Source of the DNA: SAR202 cluster bacterium bin90
GTDB lineage: Bacteria > Chloroflexota > Dehalococcoidia > Lucifugimonadales > JADFKI01
NCBI GenBank assembly: GCA_002238855.1
Contig: MPND01000016.1
Coordinates: 1 to 64,000 of the forward strand
Length of the DNA: 64,000 nt
Direction: 5' to 3'
In this document: one piece after another, positions 1 to 8,976 of the stretch
How the letters are laid out: every line of letters starts with the position of its first letter
Position numbering within the stretch: the first letter of the stretch is position 1
Position numbers and translations under genes: made by a program
Notes under the pieces: model-generated
The model's input: the letters and a program-made list of their open reading frames with translations, nothing else
Databases searched by the model: none
Told to the model about the DNA's origin: nothing

Positions 1-720
1 GCGTCTTACTACCAGGAGACGGAGGAAATGGTTGCCCGACTGACGCAGGACCTGGGAATTTCGCGTATCGGGGTCCTGTATCAGGACGACTCCTACGGAC
101 GCGCGGGATATCGCGGCGTCCGGATGGCTCTTGACCGGCGGGAGATGGAACCCGTATCCATTGGACTGTATCCTCGCAATACGACGGCGGTGAAGACAGC
201 CCTGCTTGACTTGAACTTGGGCTCTCCTGAAGCCGTGATTATGATCGGCGCCTACGAACCTGTTGCCGCCCTGATCGAGCTGGCGAGGTATACCGGCGCA
301 GACCCTATATTTCTCACAGTTTCCTTCGTAGGCAGCAATGCCCTCGCCAACGAGCTTGGTGCGGGTGGCGAAGGCGTTTACGTTACACAGGTGGTTCCGT
401 TCCCAACGGATGGTTCGACACCTGTTGTGTCCTCGTATCTGAACGCCCTGTCAGCCTATGACCGCTTCGCCGACCCTGGGTTCGTTTCGTTCGAGGGGTA
501 CTTAGCGGGAAGGCTGGCGATTGAAGGGTTAGAAAGATGTGGTCCTTCGGTTGACCGCGCCTGTTTCCTGGACATACTGAATAGTTCCAACGAGATCGAC
601 ATAGACGGTTTCAAGTTGCGGTTTGGTGACGACAACCAGGGTTCGGATGAAGTCTTCATTACTGTGATTGGTAAAGACGGCGAATATCATCCTGTAAGTA
701 CACTGAGCCGCGATAACTGA
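1..720 (+). CDS. ABC-type substrate-binding protein (Leu/Ile/Val family), 5' truncated
   Basis: The reading frame is already open at base 1 and continues to the TGA at 718-720, so the signal peptide and first lobe are missing. The 239 visible residues have the alternating alpha/beta pattern of type I periplasmic binding proteins (Peripl_BP_6 family), with segments such as 'IGVLYQDDSYGRAG' and 'AVIMIGAYEPVAALIE'. Family members bind branched-chain amino acids, amides or other small organics outside the membrane. It lies 25 bp before a sensor kinase with a large extracytoplasmic domain. I therefore infer that it may present a ligand to that kinase (TorT-TorS-like) instead of feeding a transporter, because no permease or ATPase follows. 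The ligand cannot be told from sequence. Confidence 0.8.
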   Translation, partial: ASYYQETEEMVARLTQDLGISRIGVLYQDDSYGRAGYRGVRMALDRREMEPVSIGLYPRNTTAVKTALLDLNLGSPEAVIMIGAYEPVAALIELARYTGADPIFLTVSFVGSNALANELGAGGEGVYVTQVVPFPTDGSTPVVSSYLNALSAYDRFADPGFVSFEGYLAGRLAIEGLERCGPSVDRACFLDILNSSNEIDIDGFKLRFGDDNQGSDEVFITVIGKDGEYHPVSTLSRDN

Positions 721-745
721 GCCCGGGAGACCAATCATTACCACA

Positions 746-3034
746 ATGTCTGCAAGACGGAGACTCCGGCGACTCCTCGAGAGTCGTTATCGAATCTCGA
801 CACAGCTTTACCTGGCTATCGGCGGAGCGGTAGCCCTCACGGTCGCCGCAAGTTTGGTGGGTTGGTTTTCGTTCAACAGAGTTGGCGCGGCCCAGAGCCT
901 GGTTAATGAAAACAGCCTCCCTGAAGTTGTCGCGGCATTCGGTATAGCGCAGCACAGCGGTACGCTTGTGAATGCTGGCCCACGCCTTACGGCTGCGGCG
1001 ACTCCTGAAGAGCTAGCCGCCGAGTCGGCGGGCATAGCTGCGGCAAGAAACTCCTTGGAGGGTCATCTATCCGTGCTGCTCGGCGTGGAGGGCCAGACTA
1101 CTACCGGAGCGGCTGACGGAATAGACATCGATGACCTTCTTGAGGACGGACGCGCCGGGAATGCCGCGGCAATGCACCTGAGCGAAGGAGAGTTTGAGCG
1201 TTCACAGCATATCCGTGCGCTTGTGCAGACTTTGACGGTCGGGATAGAAGCCATCGAAGACGGTATGTCCGAGATCTTCGAGCTGAATGTTGAGAAGGAA
1301 GAGGTTAGAGTCGAGCTTGCGATCCTGCGGGGTCAGATAGACGACATCATGGTTCCCGCAGTTGATAATCAATTGTTTTACACAATGACGGGGTATCATA
1401 ATCTCTACGATGCCCCTGCAGCCCGCGCCGAGCACTTTTCTGAAGCCGAACTCGCCCGGTATCGCAGCCTCGCCGGTCTGCACGCCGATGCCATCACTGC
1501 CAACCAGATTCTGGAAAGCGCCTTTTCCATCTCCTCAGCGCCGCTTATTGAGCCGCTACGCGAGCGGTTTGAGTCAGCAACAGGAAGTATGGAACGAAAC
1601 CTGGCCGCTCTGGATGACTGGCCTCTTCGACCACAGATATTGCCCCTGTCGAATCGTCTGGCCGAACTTGGAACCGGCGATAACAACGGGTTTGACATAC
1701 TCGAGAGGCAGCTACAGATTAAGCAGAACCAGCAGGACCTCCTCACCCTGAATCAAGGTGTGGCACTCGCGCTGGTTGGCGAAGTAGACTCGCTCGTGGA
1801 CACGGCCCGCTCGAGCGCAGATGGAGCAACTCTCGCATCTACGCAGGCAATCCTGACTGGCCGTACCCTCCTGCTGGCGATTAGCGCTGTAAGCATCGTT
1901 GGCGCTTTTCTGATTGCATGGCTCTTCGCGGGTCGGATGCTGCTCAATCGCCTTCGGATGCTTTCCGATTGGATGCTTCAAATGGCAGGTGGAGACCTCG
2001 AATCCAGAGTCGAAATGAAGGGTCGAGACGAATTGTCGGAGATGGCTGCTGCCCTTGAAGTATTCAGACGCAACTCCCTTGAAGCACAGCGCCTGAATCT
2101 CGTGGAGCAGCTTGCCGAGGAGCTGCAGGGTAAGAACGAGCAGCTCGAAAGCGTGCTGGCGGAACTGGAGCGCGCCCAAGACCAGATAGTCATGCGAGAA
2201 AAGCTAGCCGCTCTCGGTGAGTTGACCGCCGGGGTCGCTCACGAGATAAGGAACCCCTTGAACTTCGTAAAGAACTTTTCTGAGGCTTCGGAAGAACTGC
2301 TCAGCGAACTTGAAGAAGTGATTGCCGATGTAGCAGATGACATAGGCGAAGAAGACAAGGATTATATTCAGGAAATATCGAATGACCTCAACGGCAATCT
2401 GGAGCGGATACGCACACATGGCGACCGCGCCAATCGCATCGTCAACGATATGCTCATGATGGGCAGGGATACCGGTGAACAGAGGCCGACCGACATCAAT
2501 GCCTTGCTCGAAGAGCACGCTAGACTCGCCTACCATAGTGCGAGGGCGCTCGACTCGAACTTCCAACTGGACCTTCAACATGACCTGGATCCGAATATGG
2601 GCGAGATAAATGTGGTGCCGCGAGACCTGGGGCGCGTATTCTTGAATATGGTCGGCAACGCCTGCGACGCTACGGACGAGAAGCGGCGCAGGCTAGGGTC
2701 GAAGTCCATGGATACCGACTCGTACATGCCAACCCTGTGGATTTCTACCCACAAGGGCGAGGAGAATGTCGAAATTCGCATCAGGGACAACGGCAGCGGC
2801 ATGCCCCCGGAAGTCATCGAAAAGATATTCAACCCGTTTTTCACGACCAAACCTACGGATAAGGGAACGGGACTGGGACTGGCAATCTCCAATGACATCG
2901 TGCGCCAGCACGGAGGCTCCATAAGTGTCGAATCGAAGCCGGACGAGTACACCGAGATGCACATCGAATTGCCTCTCGTCGCTCCGGTCATAGAGGCTGA
3001 CAGCGGGAGCGAAGTGAATGTCCCCTACCTCTAG
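746..3034 (+). CDS. Membrane sensor histidine kinase, TorS-like input domain, HAMP
   Basis: The product is 762 residues. TM1 is about 20-43, a large helical extracytoplasmic domain spans about 44-370, and TM2 is about 374-397. A HAMP segment follows to about 450, then a coiled coil. The dimerisation/phosphoacceptor helix has His499 in 'GVAHEIRNPLNF'. The ATPase domain shows the N box 'FLNMVGNACDA', G1 box 'DNGSGMP', F box 'IFNPFFTTKP' and G2 box 'GTGLGLAIS'. All catalytic boxes look intact. There is no fused receiver and no response regulator in the window, so its partner is elsewhere. The input domain resembles helical TorS-type sensors by pattern only. The upstream binding protein 25 bp away is the probable ligand presenter. 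Confidence 0.9.
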   Translation: MSARRRLRRLLESRYRISTQLYLAIGGAVALTVAASLVGWFSFNRVGAAQSLVNENSLPEVVAAFGIAQHSGTLVNAGPRLTAAATPEELAAESAGIAAARNSLEGHLSVLLGVEGQTTTGAADGIDIDDLLEDGRAGNAAAMHLSEGEFERSQHIRALVQTLTVGIEAIEDGMSEIFELNVEKEEVRVELAILRGQIDDIMVPAVDNQLFYTMTGYHNLYDAPAARAEHFSEAELARYRSLAGLHADAITANQILESAFSISSAPLIEPLRERFESATGSMERNLAALDDWPLRPQILPLSNRLAELGTGDNNGFDILERQLQIKQNQQDLLTLNQGVALALVGEVDSLVDTARSSADGATLASTQAILTGRTLLLAISAVSIVGAFLIAWLFAGRMLLNRLRMLSDWMLQMAGGDLESRVEMKGRDELSEMAAALEVFRRNSLEAQRLNLVEQLAEELQGKNEQLESVLAELERAQDQIVMREKLAALGELTAGVAHEIRNPLNFVKNFSEASEELLSELEEVIADVADDIGEEDKDYIQEISNDLNGNLERIRTHGDRANRIVNDMLMMGRDTGEQRPTDINALLEEHARLAYHSARALDSNFQLDLQHDLDPNMGEINVVPRDLGRVFLNMVGNACDATDEKRRRLGSKSMDTDSYMPTLWISTHKGEENVEIRIRDNGSGMPPEVIEKIFNPFFTTKPTDKGTGLGLAISNDIVRQHGGSISVESKPDEYTEMHIELPLVAPVIEADSGSEVNVPYL

Positions 3035-3126
3035 GGACTCGCGTCCTGAGTTGCGCTGCCCGATGTGACTATACCCTTCGTTTGGGCGAATCTAGGCAGT
3101 GCTGTGCTAACCCACATGGCAGTAGA

Positions 3127-3155
3127 TTACAGAACTGCGGCAAGACTGGTAGAAT
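3127..3155 (+). promoter_or_regulatory. Candidate sigma70 promoter for the deaminase gene
   Basis: TTACAG (3127-3132) and TAGAAT (3150-3155) are separated by 17 bp. The -10 is preceded by TGG, giving an extended -10. It lies about 40 bp before the ATG at 3194, in the 159-bp space after the kinase gene. Confidence 0.45.
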
Positions 3156-3193
3156 GACGCCGAGGTTACAAGAAATATCCAGAGAGGCGCAGT

Positions 3194-3640
3194 ATGAGTT
3201 CATCGGATCACGAGAGCTACATGAGAGTTGCGCTTGAAGAAGCGCAGCGAGCGGCGGACGAAGGCAATGTTGGAGTTGGCTCTGTGATTGTGCGAGATGG
3301 GGAGTTGATCGCTCGCGGGCGCAACCTTGTGCCCACGACGCATGACCCTACCGCGCACGCCGAGACCGTAGCAATGCGGGAAGCATCATCGGTCTTAGGC
3401 ACGGATGACATGTCCGGGGCGACACTCTACACGACCTTCGAGCCGTGCCCTATGTGCTGCGGCGCTCTGACGAACGCAAATATAGCTACTCTGGTAATGG
3501 GTGGCAGACCGTCCGTTGAGCAGACGCGATGGGGTGACTACACCGTCGAGCGGCTTTTGGACATGTGCAAATGGAATGATCGGCTTGAGGTCGTTACCGG
3601 CGTTCTCGTTGATGAGTGCCTGAGCATCAGGCTGCCGTGA
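3194..3640 (+). CDS. CMP/dCMP-type zinc nucleoside or tRNA adenosine deaminase
   Basis: This 148-residue protein belongs to the cytidine/deoxycytidylate deaminase superfamily. The zinc site is visible as His55-Ala-Glu57 ('TAHAETVAMREA') and Cys85-Pro-Met-Cys88 ('FEPCPMCCGAL'). Glu57 is the proton-shuttling residue. The length and the motif spacing fit both TadA (A34-to-inosine editing of tRNA-Arg) and guanine/cytosine deaminases. The extended TadA-type C-terminal helix signature is not obvious, so I leave the substrate open. The start ATG has AGAGAGG about 6 nt upstream. The gene stands alone behind its own putative promoter. Confidence 0.85.
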   Translation: MSSSDHESYMRVALEEAQRAADEGNVGVGSVIVRDGELIARGRNLVPTTHDPTAHAETVAMREASSVLGTDDMSGATLYTTFEPCPMCCGALTNANIATLVMGGRPSVEQTRWGDYTVERLLDMCKWNDRLEVVTGVLVDECLSIRLP

Positions 3641-3715
3641 TCGCAATCGCATTCGCCGCAAACGAGAAACCGGCGAGCCTTCAAGCGCACTTTTGAGAGG
3701 ATTTAGGTAACTGAT

Positions 3716-4768
3716 TTGAGATTCGGAGCGTTCTGGCAAGTTCCCGGCTACATCGGCTCTTCGGTGCCACGCCGGCACTGGGAGACTATCGAGCAGATTA
3801 CGCTGGCGGATAAACTGGGATTCGAGACCGCCTGGCTCGCAGAATCGACATTCTTTCCGGGCCGTCCAATGTCCAACCCCCTTATGGTTGCGTGTGCGGC
3901 GGCACAGGCAGCGCCACGTATCCGCTTTGGAACGCTGGCGGCGCAGTTTCCACTTCATCACCCCATACATATGGCGACACAGGCAGCGACCTGCGACATA
4001 CTGACCAATGGCAGGCTGGACCTCTGCCTGGGAGGGCGCTGGGGGTCGCCGTCAGGACAGGCATTCGGGCAGGCTGGAGATATTAGCGGAGAGGAAAGCC
4101 GTGATCGCGTCTCTGAGGGCATTCGTCTGCTGAAGGCGGCGTGGACGCAGGAGAAGGCGAATTTCAGCGGGGAATACTGGGACATGAAGGACCTGCTGGT
4201 GATGCCGAAGCCCGAGCAGGCGCCGCATCCGCCATTGCTGCTCGCGGCGAACAGCGATGAGACTTTCCCGTATGCCGCACGCATGGGGCTAGGCGTGATT
4301 GGGACTACTCTGAGCCAGCCAATGCCGAGAATGATCGACAGACTTCGCAACTTCCAGGAGACGAAGCGCGCTGAAGCCGCTTCGCATTCGCAGCCGTTCC
4401 ATGTGAACATCTCATTCTTCGTGGCTGAAACAAGGGAGAAGGCGCACAAACTGATGGCGCGGAACTGGCGGGACGAAGATGTAGTCAACACAATTCCGGA
4501 CGCTACTGCGTCCTCCATTGGCACGTCGCGGCACAGTTTCACAAGCGGCGTCGGAGGCTGGGCCACCTGGAACTTCCAGGATGCGCTGAAATACTCCATC
4601 TATGACGATCCTGACGGGTGCATCGAGCAGCTGAAGAAGCTGAGCGACGATCTTCCAGGAATGGCGCAGTGCATCCTGGAATTCAATCGCAGGGGCCGCC
4701 TGACTAACGAAGAGATCAAAGAGTCGATGCAGCTCTTCGGCGACGCCGTGATACCAGAGTTGACCTGA
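3716..4768 (+). CDS. LLM-class flavin-dependent oxidoreductase
   Basis: This 350-residue TIM-barrel protein is of the bacterial luciferase/F420-dependent superfamily. It opens with 'MRFGAFWQVPGY' and has the usual segments 'GFETAWLAESTFFPGR', 'RIRFGTLAAQFPLHHP' and 'LDLCLGGRWGSPSGQAFG'. The family oxidises small organics or moves hydride using FMN or F420; the substrate cannot be assigned. The start is a TTG at 3716, with GAGAGGA about 15 nt upstream. That spacing is long, so translation may be weak or begin elsewhere. The gene is monocistronic here. Such enzymes are typically numerous in marine Chloroflexota genomes. Confidence 0.85.
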   Translation: MRFGAFWQVPGYIGSSVPRRHWETIEQITLADKLGFETAWLAESTFFPGRPMSNPLMVACAAAQAAPRIRFGTLAAQFPLHHPIHMATQAATCDILTNGRLDLCLGGRWGSPSGQAFGQAGDISGEESRDRVSEGIRLLKAAWTQEKANFSGEYWDMKDLLVMPKPEQAPHPPLLLAANSDETFPYAARMGLGVIGTTLSQPMPRMIDRLRNFQETKRAEAASHSQPFHVNISFFVAETREKAHKLMARNWRDEDVVNTIPDATASSIGTSRHSFTSGVGGWATWNFQDALKYSIYDDPDGCIEQLKKLSDDLPGMAQCILEFNRRGRLTNEEIKESMQLFGDAVIPELT

Positions 4769-5116
4769 GCTATCACCCTCTTCAAGTAAATTCACACTCT
4801 GCCGGGTCGTGCCATAGATTGACGGACCGGAGTCGTGAGCGCCTTAACGCCGCTCTTGCCGCTGTTCTGCCCTCCTTATTTCCCTCAGTACAACGGGTCG
4901 TGGTGCGTCTGTCCAATCTGCATAACTTCAATCTGCGAAGTCCCAGGGGCCCTCACCGTCAGGCCTGAACAGTGAGGATCCGCACTTCGAGTCCTGTTGG
5001 TAATCCTTTAGCTATTTCGTTGTCTTTGGCGAGCTTAGCGACGCGTATTGCTAATAATTAAGAATAAGACTAATATATGCCAACAACTTATTATAAAGTG
5101 CTTGAGCATAATCTGA
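4769..5116 (+). other. Intergenic region with a candidate promoter; no gene seen
   Basis: This 348-bp stretch has no convincing coding sequence on either strand. Near its end it becomes AT-rich, and TTGCTA (5048-5053) and TAATAT (5071-5076) with 17-bp spacing could be a promoter for the stalk protein that follows. On the minus strand two short open fragments (about 30 and 40 codons, around 4900-5050) have no start or recognisable family. They could be decayed coding sequence. Confidence 0.35.
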
Positions 5117-6400
5117 TTGGGTGCATTAGTCCGGTCAAACATCGCCTGGATATTGGTGCCGCTGACTCTGATGATGACGCACATCCTCGTCGGAGATCGA
5201 ATGGCACACAGTCTGACGCCGACATTGGATGTCAGATTGAAAACTCAGCCAGTATCAGCCGGAGATGTCCAGTCTGTCAGATTCGAAGCGAGGCTCCTGT
5301 TCGAGAGTCGAGAAAGAGCGTCAATCAGGGATGTTTCGCTACGGGTTAGCGGGCCACAGAGTTTCGGACTCAGTTTGCCGGTGACGGATGGCGAATTCGA
5401 TATTTCAGGTATGCCCTCCGCCGTCGGCACAATCGTGGGGAGTGTCAAGTCTGACAGAGTTGAAGCCCCGTTGCCATTTGTGTACAAGAGTGCTGCACGC
5501 GGCGGAGCGATACTCATCGATGTGCTGTGGACACCTGATCAGGATATGGCTGCGGATGGAGACTATTCCGCTCAACTTACGGTTGCGTCCGAAAACGTAT
5601 CTGAACCCCTGAGGAGCGGGAGGGTGTCCTTCACGATAAGGACTCCTGAACCAACCCCTACTGCCACATCCACACCGACCCTGACACCGACGGCGACACC
5701 GACAGAGACGATCACGCCGACAGCTACGCCTACGAAGACTCCAACTCCCACGTCAACGGCGACGAGGACGCCGACGCCAAGCAGGACTCCAACGCGTGTA
5801 CCAACGGCGACAGAGCCCCCTTTGCCTACGGGGACGGCATCACCTACGCTGACGCCAACCCCTACCTACTCACCGACGCCTACGGCTACCCTGAGAGCGA
5901 CGGATACACCCAGCCCGACAGTGACCGCCACCGTGACTGCTGTGCCAACGCACACGGGAACGGCGACGCGTGTTGTCCAGGCTACCACACCTAAACCTGC
6001 CGCCTCACCGACGCCGACATCCACCCTTCGACCGACTATGACATTAACGGTAACGCCTGAATCCGTCCCAGAAGTGCATACACCGCCGATATCCGGTTCG
6101 TCGCAGGCTGTTCCGCATAATCCGGAAGCTGTATCCGGGCAGCCCGCAGTGCCATTTGCTGTGCGAATTCTGCCGACTGATCCTTCCAAGCCAATGATGC
6201 TTATGGTGGATGCCAATTATGTTGCGCCTGTCAGACCGACACCGGCGCCGCTCCCGAGCTCGAACATTGCGTATGTGGAAGTGCGCCCTGCATCACGCGT
6301 GTTTCTATTCTCGAGTATCGCTATTGCAGGGTCTGCTGCCACATTGGGATTGGCGGCGACTTTGCTGCTAGCCGTGAGGCGGCGACAAGAACCTGGCTAG
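5117..6400 (+). CDS. Secreted surface protein with Thr/Pro-rich stalk and C-terminal membrane anchor
   Basis: The product is 427 residues. An N-terminal hydrophobic segment (about 8-25) acts as signal or anchor. A beta-rich domain follows to about 177. A roughly 120-residue mucin-like stalk made almost only of T, P, A and S ('[15 protein letters not shown]') comes next, then a short globular part. Near the C-terminus is a transmembrane helix (about 393-419) followed by 'RRRQEPG', a stop-transfer layout. The start is a TTG at 5117 directly after an in-frame TGA at 5114. A later start would lose part of the signal segment. Such TPT linkers are common in Chloroflexota surface proteins and carry no functional information. 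The N-terminal domain is not recognised. Confidence 0.7.
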   Translation: MGALVRSNIAWILVPLTLMMTHILVGDRMAHSLTPTLDVRLKTQPVSAGDVQSVRFEARLLFESRERASIRDVSLRVSGPQSFGLSLPVTDGEFDISGMPSAVGTIVGSVKSDRVEAPLPFVYKSAARGGAILIDVLWTPDQDMAADGDYSAQLTVASENVSEPLRSGRVSFTIRTPEPTPTATSTPTLTPTATPTETITPTATPTKTPTPTSTATRTPTPSRTPTRVPTATEPPLPTGTASPTLTPTPTYSPTPTATLRATDTPSPTVTATVTAVPTHTGTATRVVQATTPKPAASPTPTSTLRPTMTLTVTPESVPEVHTPPISGSSQAVPHNPEAVSGQPAVPFAVRILPTDPSKPMMLMVDANYVAPVRPTPAPLPSSNIAYVEVRPASRVFLFSSIAIAGSAATLGLAATLLLAVRRRQEPG

Positions 6401-6418
6401 GCCATGCATCCATCCGAC

Positions 6419-7699
6419 TCAAGATTTGCATATTTCATGCAGGCGATCGAAGTAGTCTGGGAATGTCTTTGACACCGTGTCGGGGTCGTTGATGGTGATG
6501 CTGGAGTCGCCTAGCGCGGCGAGCGAGAAGCACATCGCCATGCGGTGGTCATCGTAAGTGTCGATGACGGCGGGCTGTATCTGCTGTGGTGGCGTGATTT
6601 CGATGTAGTCTTCGCCCTCAACCACGCCTGCGCCTACCTTGCGGAGCTCGGTCGCCATTGCTGCGAGGCGGTCGGTCTCCTTGACGCGCCAGTTATGCAC
6701 ATTGCGGATTGTCGTCTTTCCCCTGGCGAAAAGCGCGGTAACAGCGACTGTCATGGCGGCGTCAGGGATGTGGTTCAGGTCTGCGTCAATGCCTGTGAGT
6801 TCGCCGCGCGAAATCTCGATCCAATCGGGCCCGCTGGACACCTTTGCGCCCATCTGCTCAAGCACCTGAGCGTGCGCGATATCGCCCTGTATGCTGTCGT
6901 CGCCAACGCCGTTGACTCGCACGGGCCCACCGCCGATTGCGCCTGCCGACAGGAAGTACGACGCTGATGAAGCGTCTCCCTCCACGAGGATGCTGCCGGG
7001 GGATGTGTAGCTCTGGTTGCCGGGCAGGCGGAACCACTCGTAGCCGTTGCGCTCGACCTCGATGCCGAAGCGCCGCATCACATCGAGCGTCATCTCGATG
7101 TAAGGCTTGGAGACGAGATCGCCATCAACCTCGATGGTCAGCGGGGAGAGTGCCATTGGCGCAGCCATCAGCATGCCCGTGAGATACTGGCTTGATATGT
7201 TGCCGCGTATGCGCACGGTGCCGCCTTCAAGCCCGCGAGCATCGATGTCGAGGGGCGGGCAGCCATCTGCGCCGGTGTACGCAATCTGTGCGCCGACCTG
7301 CCGGAGAGCGTCAACGAGATCGCCAATGGGTCGCTCCAGCATGCGCGGCTCGCCGGTCAGCGTGTAGCGTCCCCTACCCGCGCAGATTGCGGCGCATAGC
7401 GAGCGCATGGTTGTGCCGGAGTTGCCGAGAAACAGCGTTGCCTCACCTTCGGGGAACGCGCCGCCCAAGCCGTCAACCTCGGAGTATGCGCCGTCATCGG
7501 AGTGGCGTACTGTGACACCCAGCAAGCCCAAGGCGTTGAGCATATGTGTCGTATCGTCGCTTTCCAGCAGGTTGCGCACCTGCGTTGTGCCTTCAGCCAG
7601 TGCGGCAAGCAGGAGGACGCGGTTGGACATGCTCTTGGAGCCGGGCAGGCGTATCTCGCCCTGAACGCTGCGGATGGGCTGGAGTGTGAGTTGCTTCAT
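6419..7699 (-). CDS. aroA: 3-phosphoshikimate 1-carboxyvinyltransferase (EPSP synthase)
   Basis: The sixth shikimate-pathway enzyme joins phosphoenolpyruvate and shikimate-3-phosphate on the way to chorismate. Diagnostic motifs are '[20 protein letters not shown]' near the N-terminus, '[13 protein letters not shown]', '[17 protein letters not shown]', the 'KETDRL' loop and '[15 protein letters not shown]' near the end. From the ATG at 7699 it is 426 residues, normal for the family. I chose this ATG because AAGGTGGA lies about 6 nt upstream. The ATG at 7705 is too close to that site, and the longer frame to 7777 adds a low-complexity extension. It follows the THUMP methyltransferase gene by about 120 bp in the same direction. 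Confidence 0.95.
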   Translation of the reverse strand: MKQLTLQPIRSVQGEIRLPGSKSMSNRVLLLAALAEGTTQVRNLLESDDTTHMLNALGLLGVTVRHSDDGAYSEVDGLGGAFPEGEATLFLGNSGTTMRSLCAAICAGRGRYTLTGEPRMLERPIGDLVDALRQVGAQIAYTGADGCPPLDIDARGLEGGTVRIRGNISSQYLTGMLMAAPMALSPLTIEVDGDLVSKPYIEMTLDVMRRFGIEVERNGYEWFRLPGNQSYTSPGSILVEGDASSASYFLSAGAIGGGPVRVNGVGDDSIQGDIAHAQVLEQMGAKVSSGPDWIEISRGELTGIDADLNHIPDAAMTVAVTALFARGKTTIRNVHNWRVKETDRLAAMATELRKVGAGVVEGEDYIEITPPQQIQPAVIDTYDDHRMAMCFSLAALGDSSITINDPDTVSKTFPDYFDRLHEICKS

Positions 7700-7818
7700 T
7701 TTCATTCCACCTTGCTGTGCCAATGCGTTCGATTCCGTATTCTCTCGGCAATCTGAGGACGAGCGGGAAACTGGCATTAGGGACCACCTAATTGGGCCGC
7801 CGCTTAATCTCTTTGAAA

Positions 7819-8976
7819 TTATAGCCGACTGTCCGTATTTCTGCCTCGCCTGAGAACGTAGATGTGCGGCTTGATGTAGCCACGGCTATGGGAGATGCTG
7901 AGCGGAACTTCATTCGCCAGATCCCAGTTCGAGTTATCGTCGAGGGTTGATAGCATTGTGCGCCTTCGTGTCGTGATGAGGACCAGCAAGCCGTTTGGCG
8001 TCGCGACTCTTGCGGATTCTGCAAGCATCGATCTGTACAGCGCTTCTATGTCGCTACTGCCGTCCTGCAGCATGCCAAAGGGAAGGTCGGCGGTTATGGT
8101 GTCTATGGAGGCGTCCGGAAGCGGTAGGTTGGCGCAGTCTTCCTGCAGAAGAGCCACGGGAGTGCGATGTCCGGCGGCGCGAAGGTTGGTATCGGCGCAT
8201 TCCAGGGCGTCTGCGCTGTTGTCCACGCCGGTTACGCTTGCGGCGGCGCCTAAGCCAAGCCGCTCGATCATCAGCGTGCCTGAGCCGCAGCACAGGTTCA
8301 GCACACGCTCATTCTGGCGTGGCCGCGCGAGGGAGGCCATCACGCTCGCGACTGTGGCGTTGAGCGCGCCGGGCATGTCGCAGACGCGCCACCTGCGGGC
8401 GGACAGTGGCATGGCGCTTGTGCGTATGAGCACCTGCCAGCCTGCGTCGTCCCTTGCGGCGCGGCGCACCGCAATGTGGAGATTTGCGGCGCCATCGGTG
8501 GAGTCGAGTCCGGTTGCGGAGGCGATCTCCTGCCGCAGGCGCAAATAGACGCCGGAACCCGCGCCCGCCGCAGTGATGCGGAATGTGCGGAATGCGCCGT
8601 CGGCGCGGGTAGCGATTATGAAATGAATGATTCCTAGTAGTCGGGTCAAGTGCTGGTGTCCGAGCAGCGCGCGGGGACGCGGTACGGCGAAGTTTTCGAC
8701 TCTGTGGACTGCGGTAATCGTCCTGAGTTCGTCGAACCGGCGGATATTGCCGTCGTATCGCAGGGTGAACCGCCCTTCGGATGCGTCGCGCTCAACCTGC
8801 ACCGCCTTGCCAAGCAGCCGTCGCACCTCGCGCCGCGCGTATTCTTCCAGGCCGATGATGGTCTCGACCTCGTACTCCTGCGCTTGTCCGGGGTCAGGCC
8901 TGGCAGTGCGGACATCCGGGGCAGCGCGCCTCCCCCTATTTGTCCTTGGGCTGCGGGTCTGCGTTCTGCGTCTCAT
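7819..8976 (-). CDS. THUMP-domain class I RNA guanine-N2-type methyltransferase
   Basis: The product is 385 residues. An Arg-rich basic N-terminus (about 1-30) is followed by a THUMP-like RNA-binding region (about 35-190). The methyltransferase domain shows '[19 protein letters not shown]' (SAM motif I), '[12 protein letters not shown]' and the catalytic motif IV '[10 protein letters not shown]', of the (D/N)PP(F/Y)-like class used on guanine N2. It resembles the Trm14/TrmN and RlmL-N lineage that modifies tRNA or 23S rRNA; the exact target is unknown. Its ATG (8974-8976) overlaps the TGA of the upstream sugar-kinase gene as TCAT on the plus strand (ATGA when read on the minus strand), so the two are probably translationally coupled although functionally unrelated. 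Confidence 0.87.
   Translation of the reverse strand: MRRRTQTRSPRTNRGRRAAPDVRTARPDPGQAQEYEVETIIGLEEYARREVRRLLGKAVQVERDASEGRFTLRYDGNIRRFDELRTITAVHRVENFAVPRPRALLGHQHLTRLLGIIHFIIATRADGAFRTFRITAAGAGSGVYLRLRQEIASATGLDSTDGAANLHIAVRRAARDDAGWQVLIRTSAMPLSARRWRVCDMPGALNATVASVMASLARPRQNERVLNLCCGSGTLMIERLGLGAAASVTGVDNSADALECADTNLRAAGHRTPVALLQEDCANLPLPDASIDTITADLPFGMLQDGSSDIEALYRSMLAESARVATPNGLLVLITTRRRTMLSTLDDNSNWDLANEVPLSISHSRGYIKPHIYVLRRGRNTDSRL

Noticed and set aside
4880-5050. Short minus-strand fragments 'AKLAKDNEIAKGLPTGLEV' and 'QIEVMQIGQTHHDPLY'
   Set aside because: No start codon, frames differ, and no family recognised; may be remnants but not supportable as a gene.
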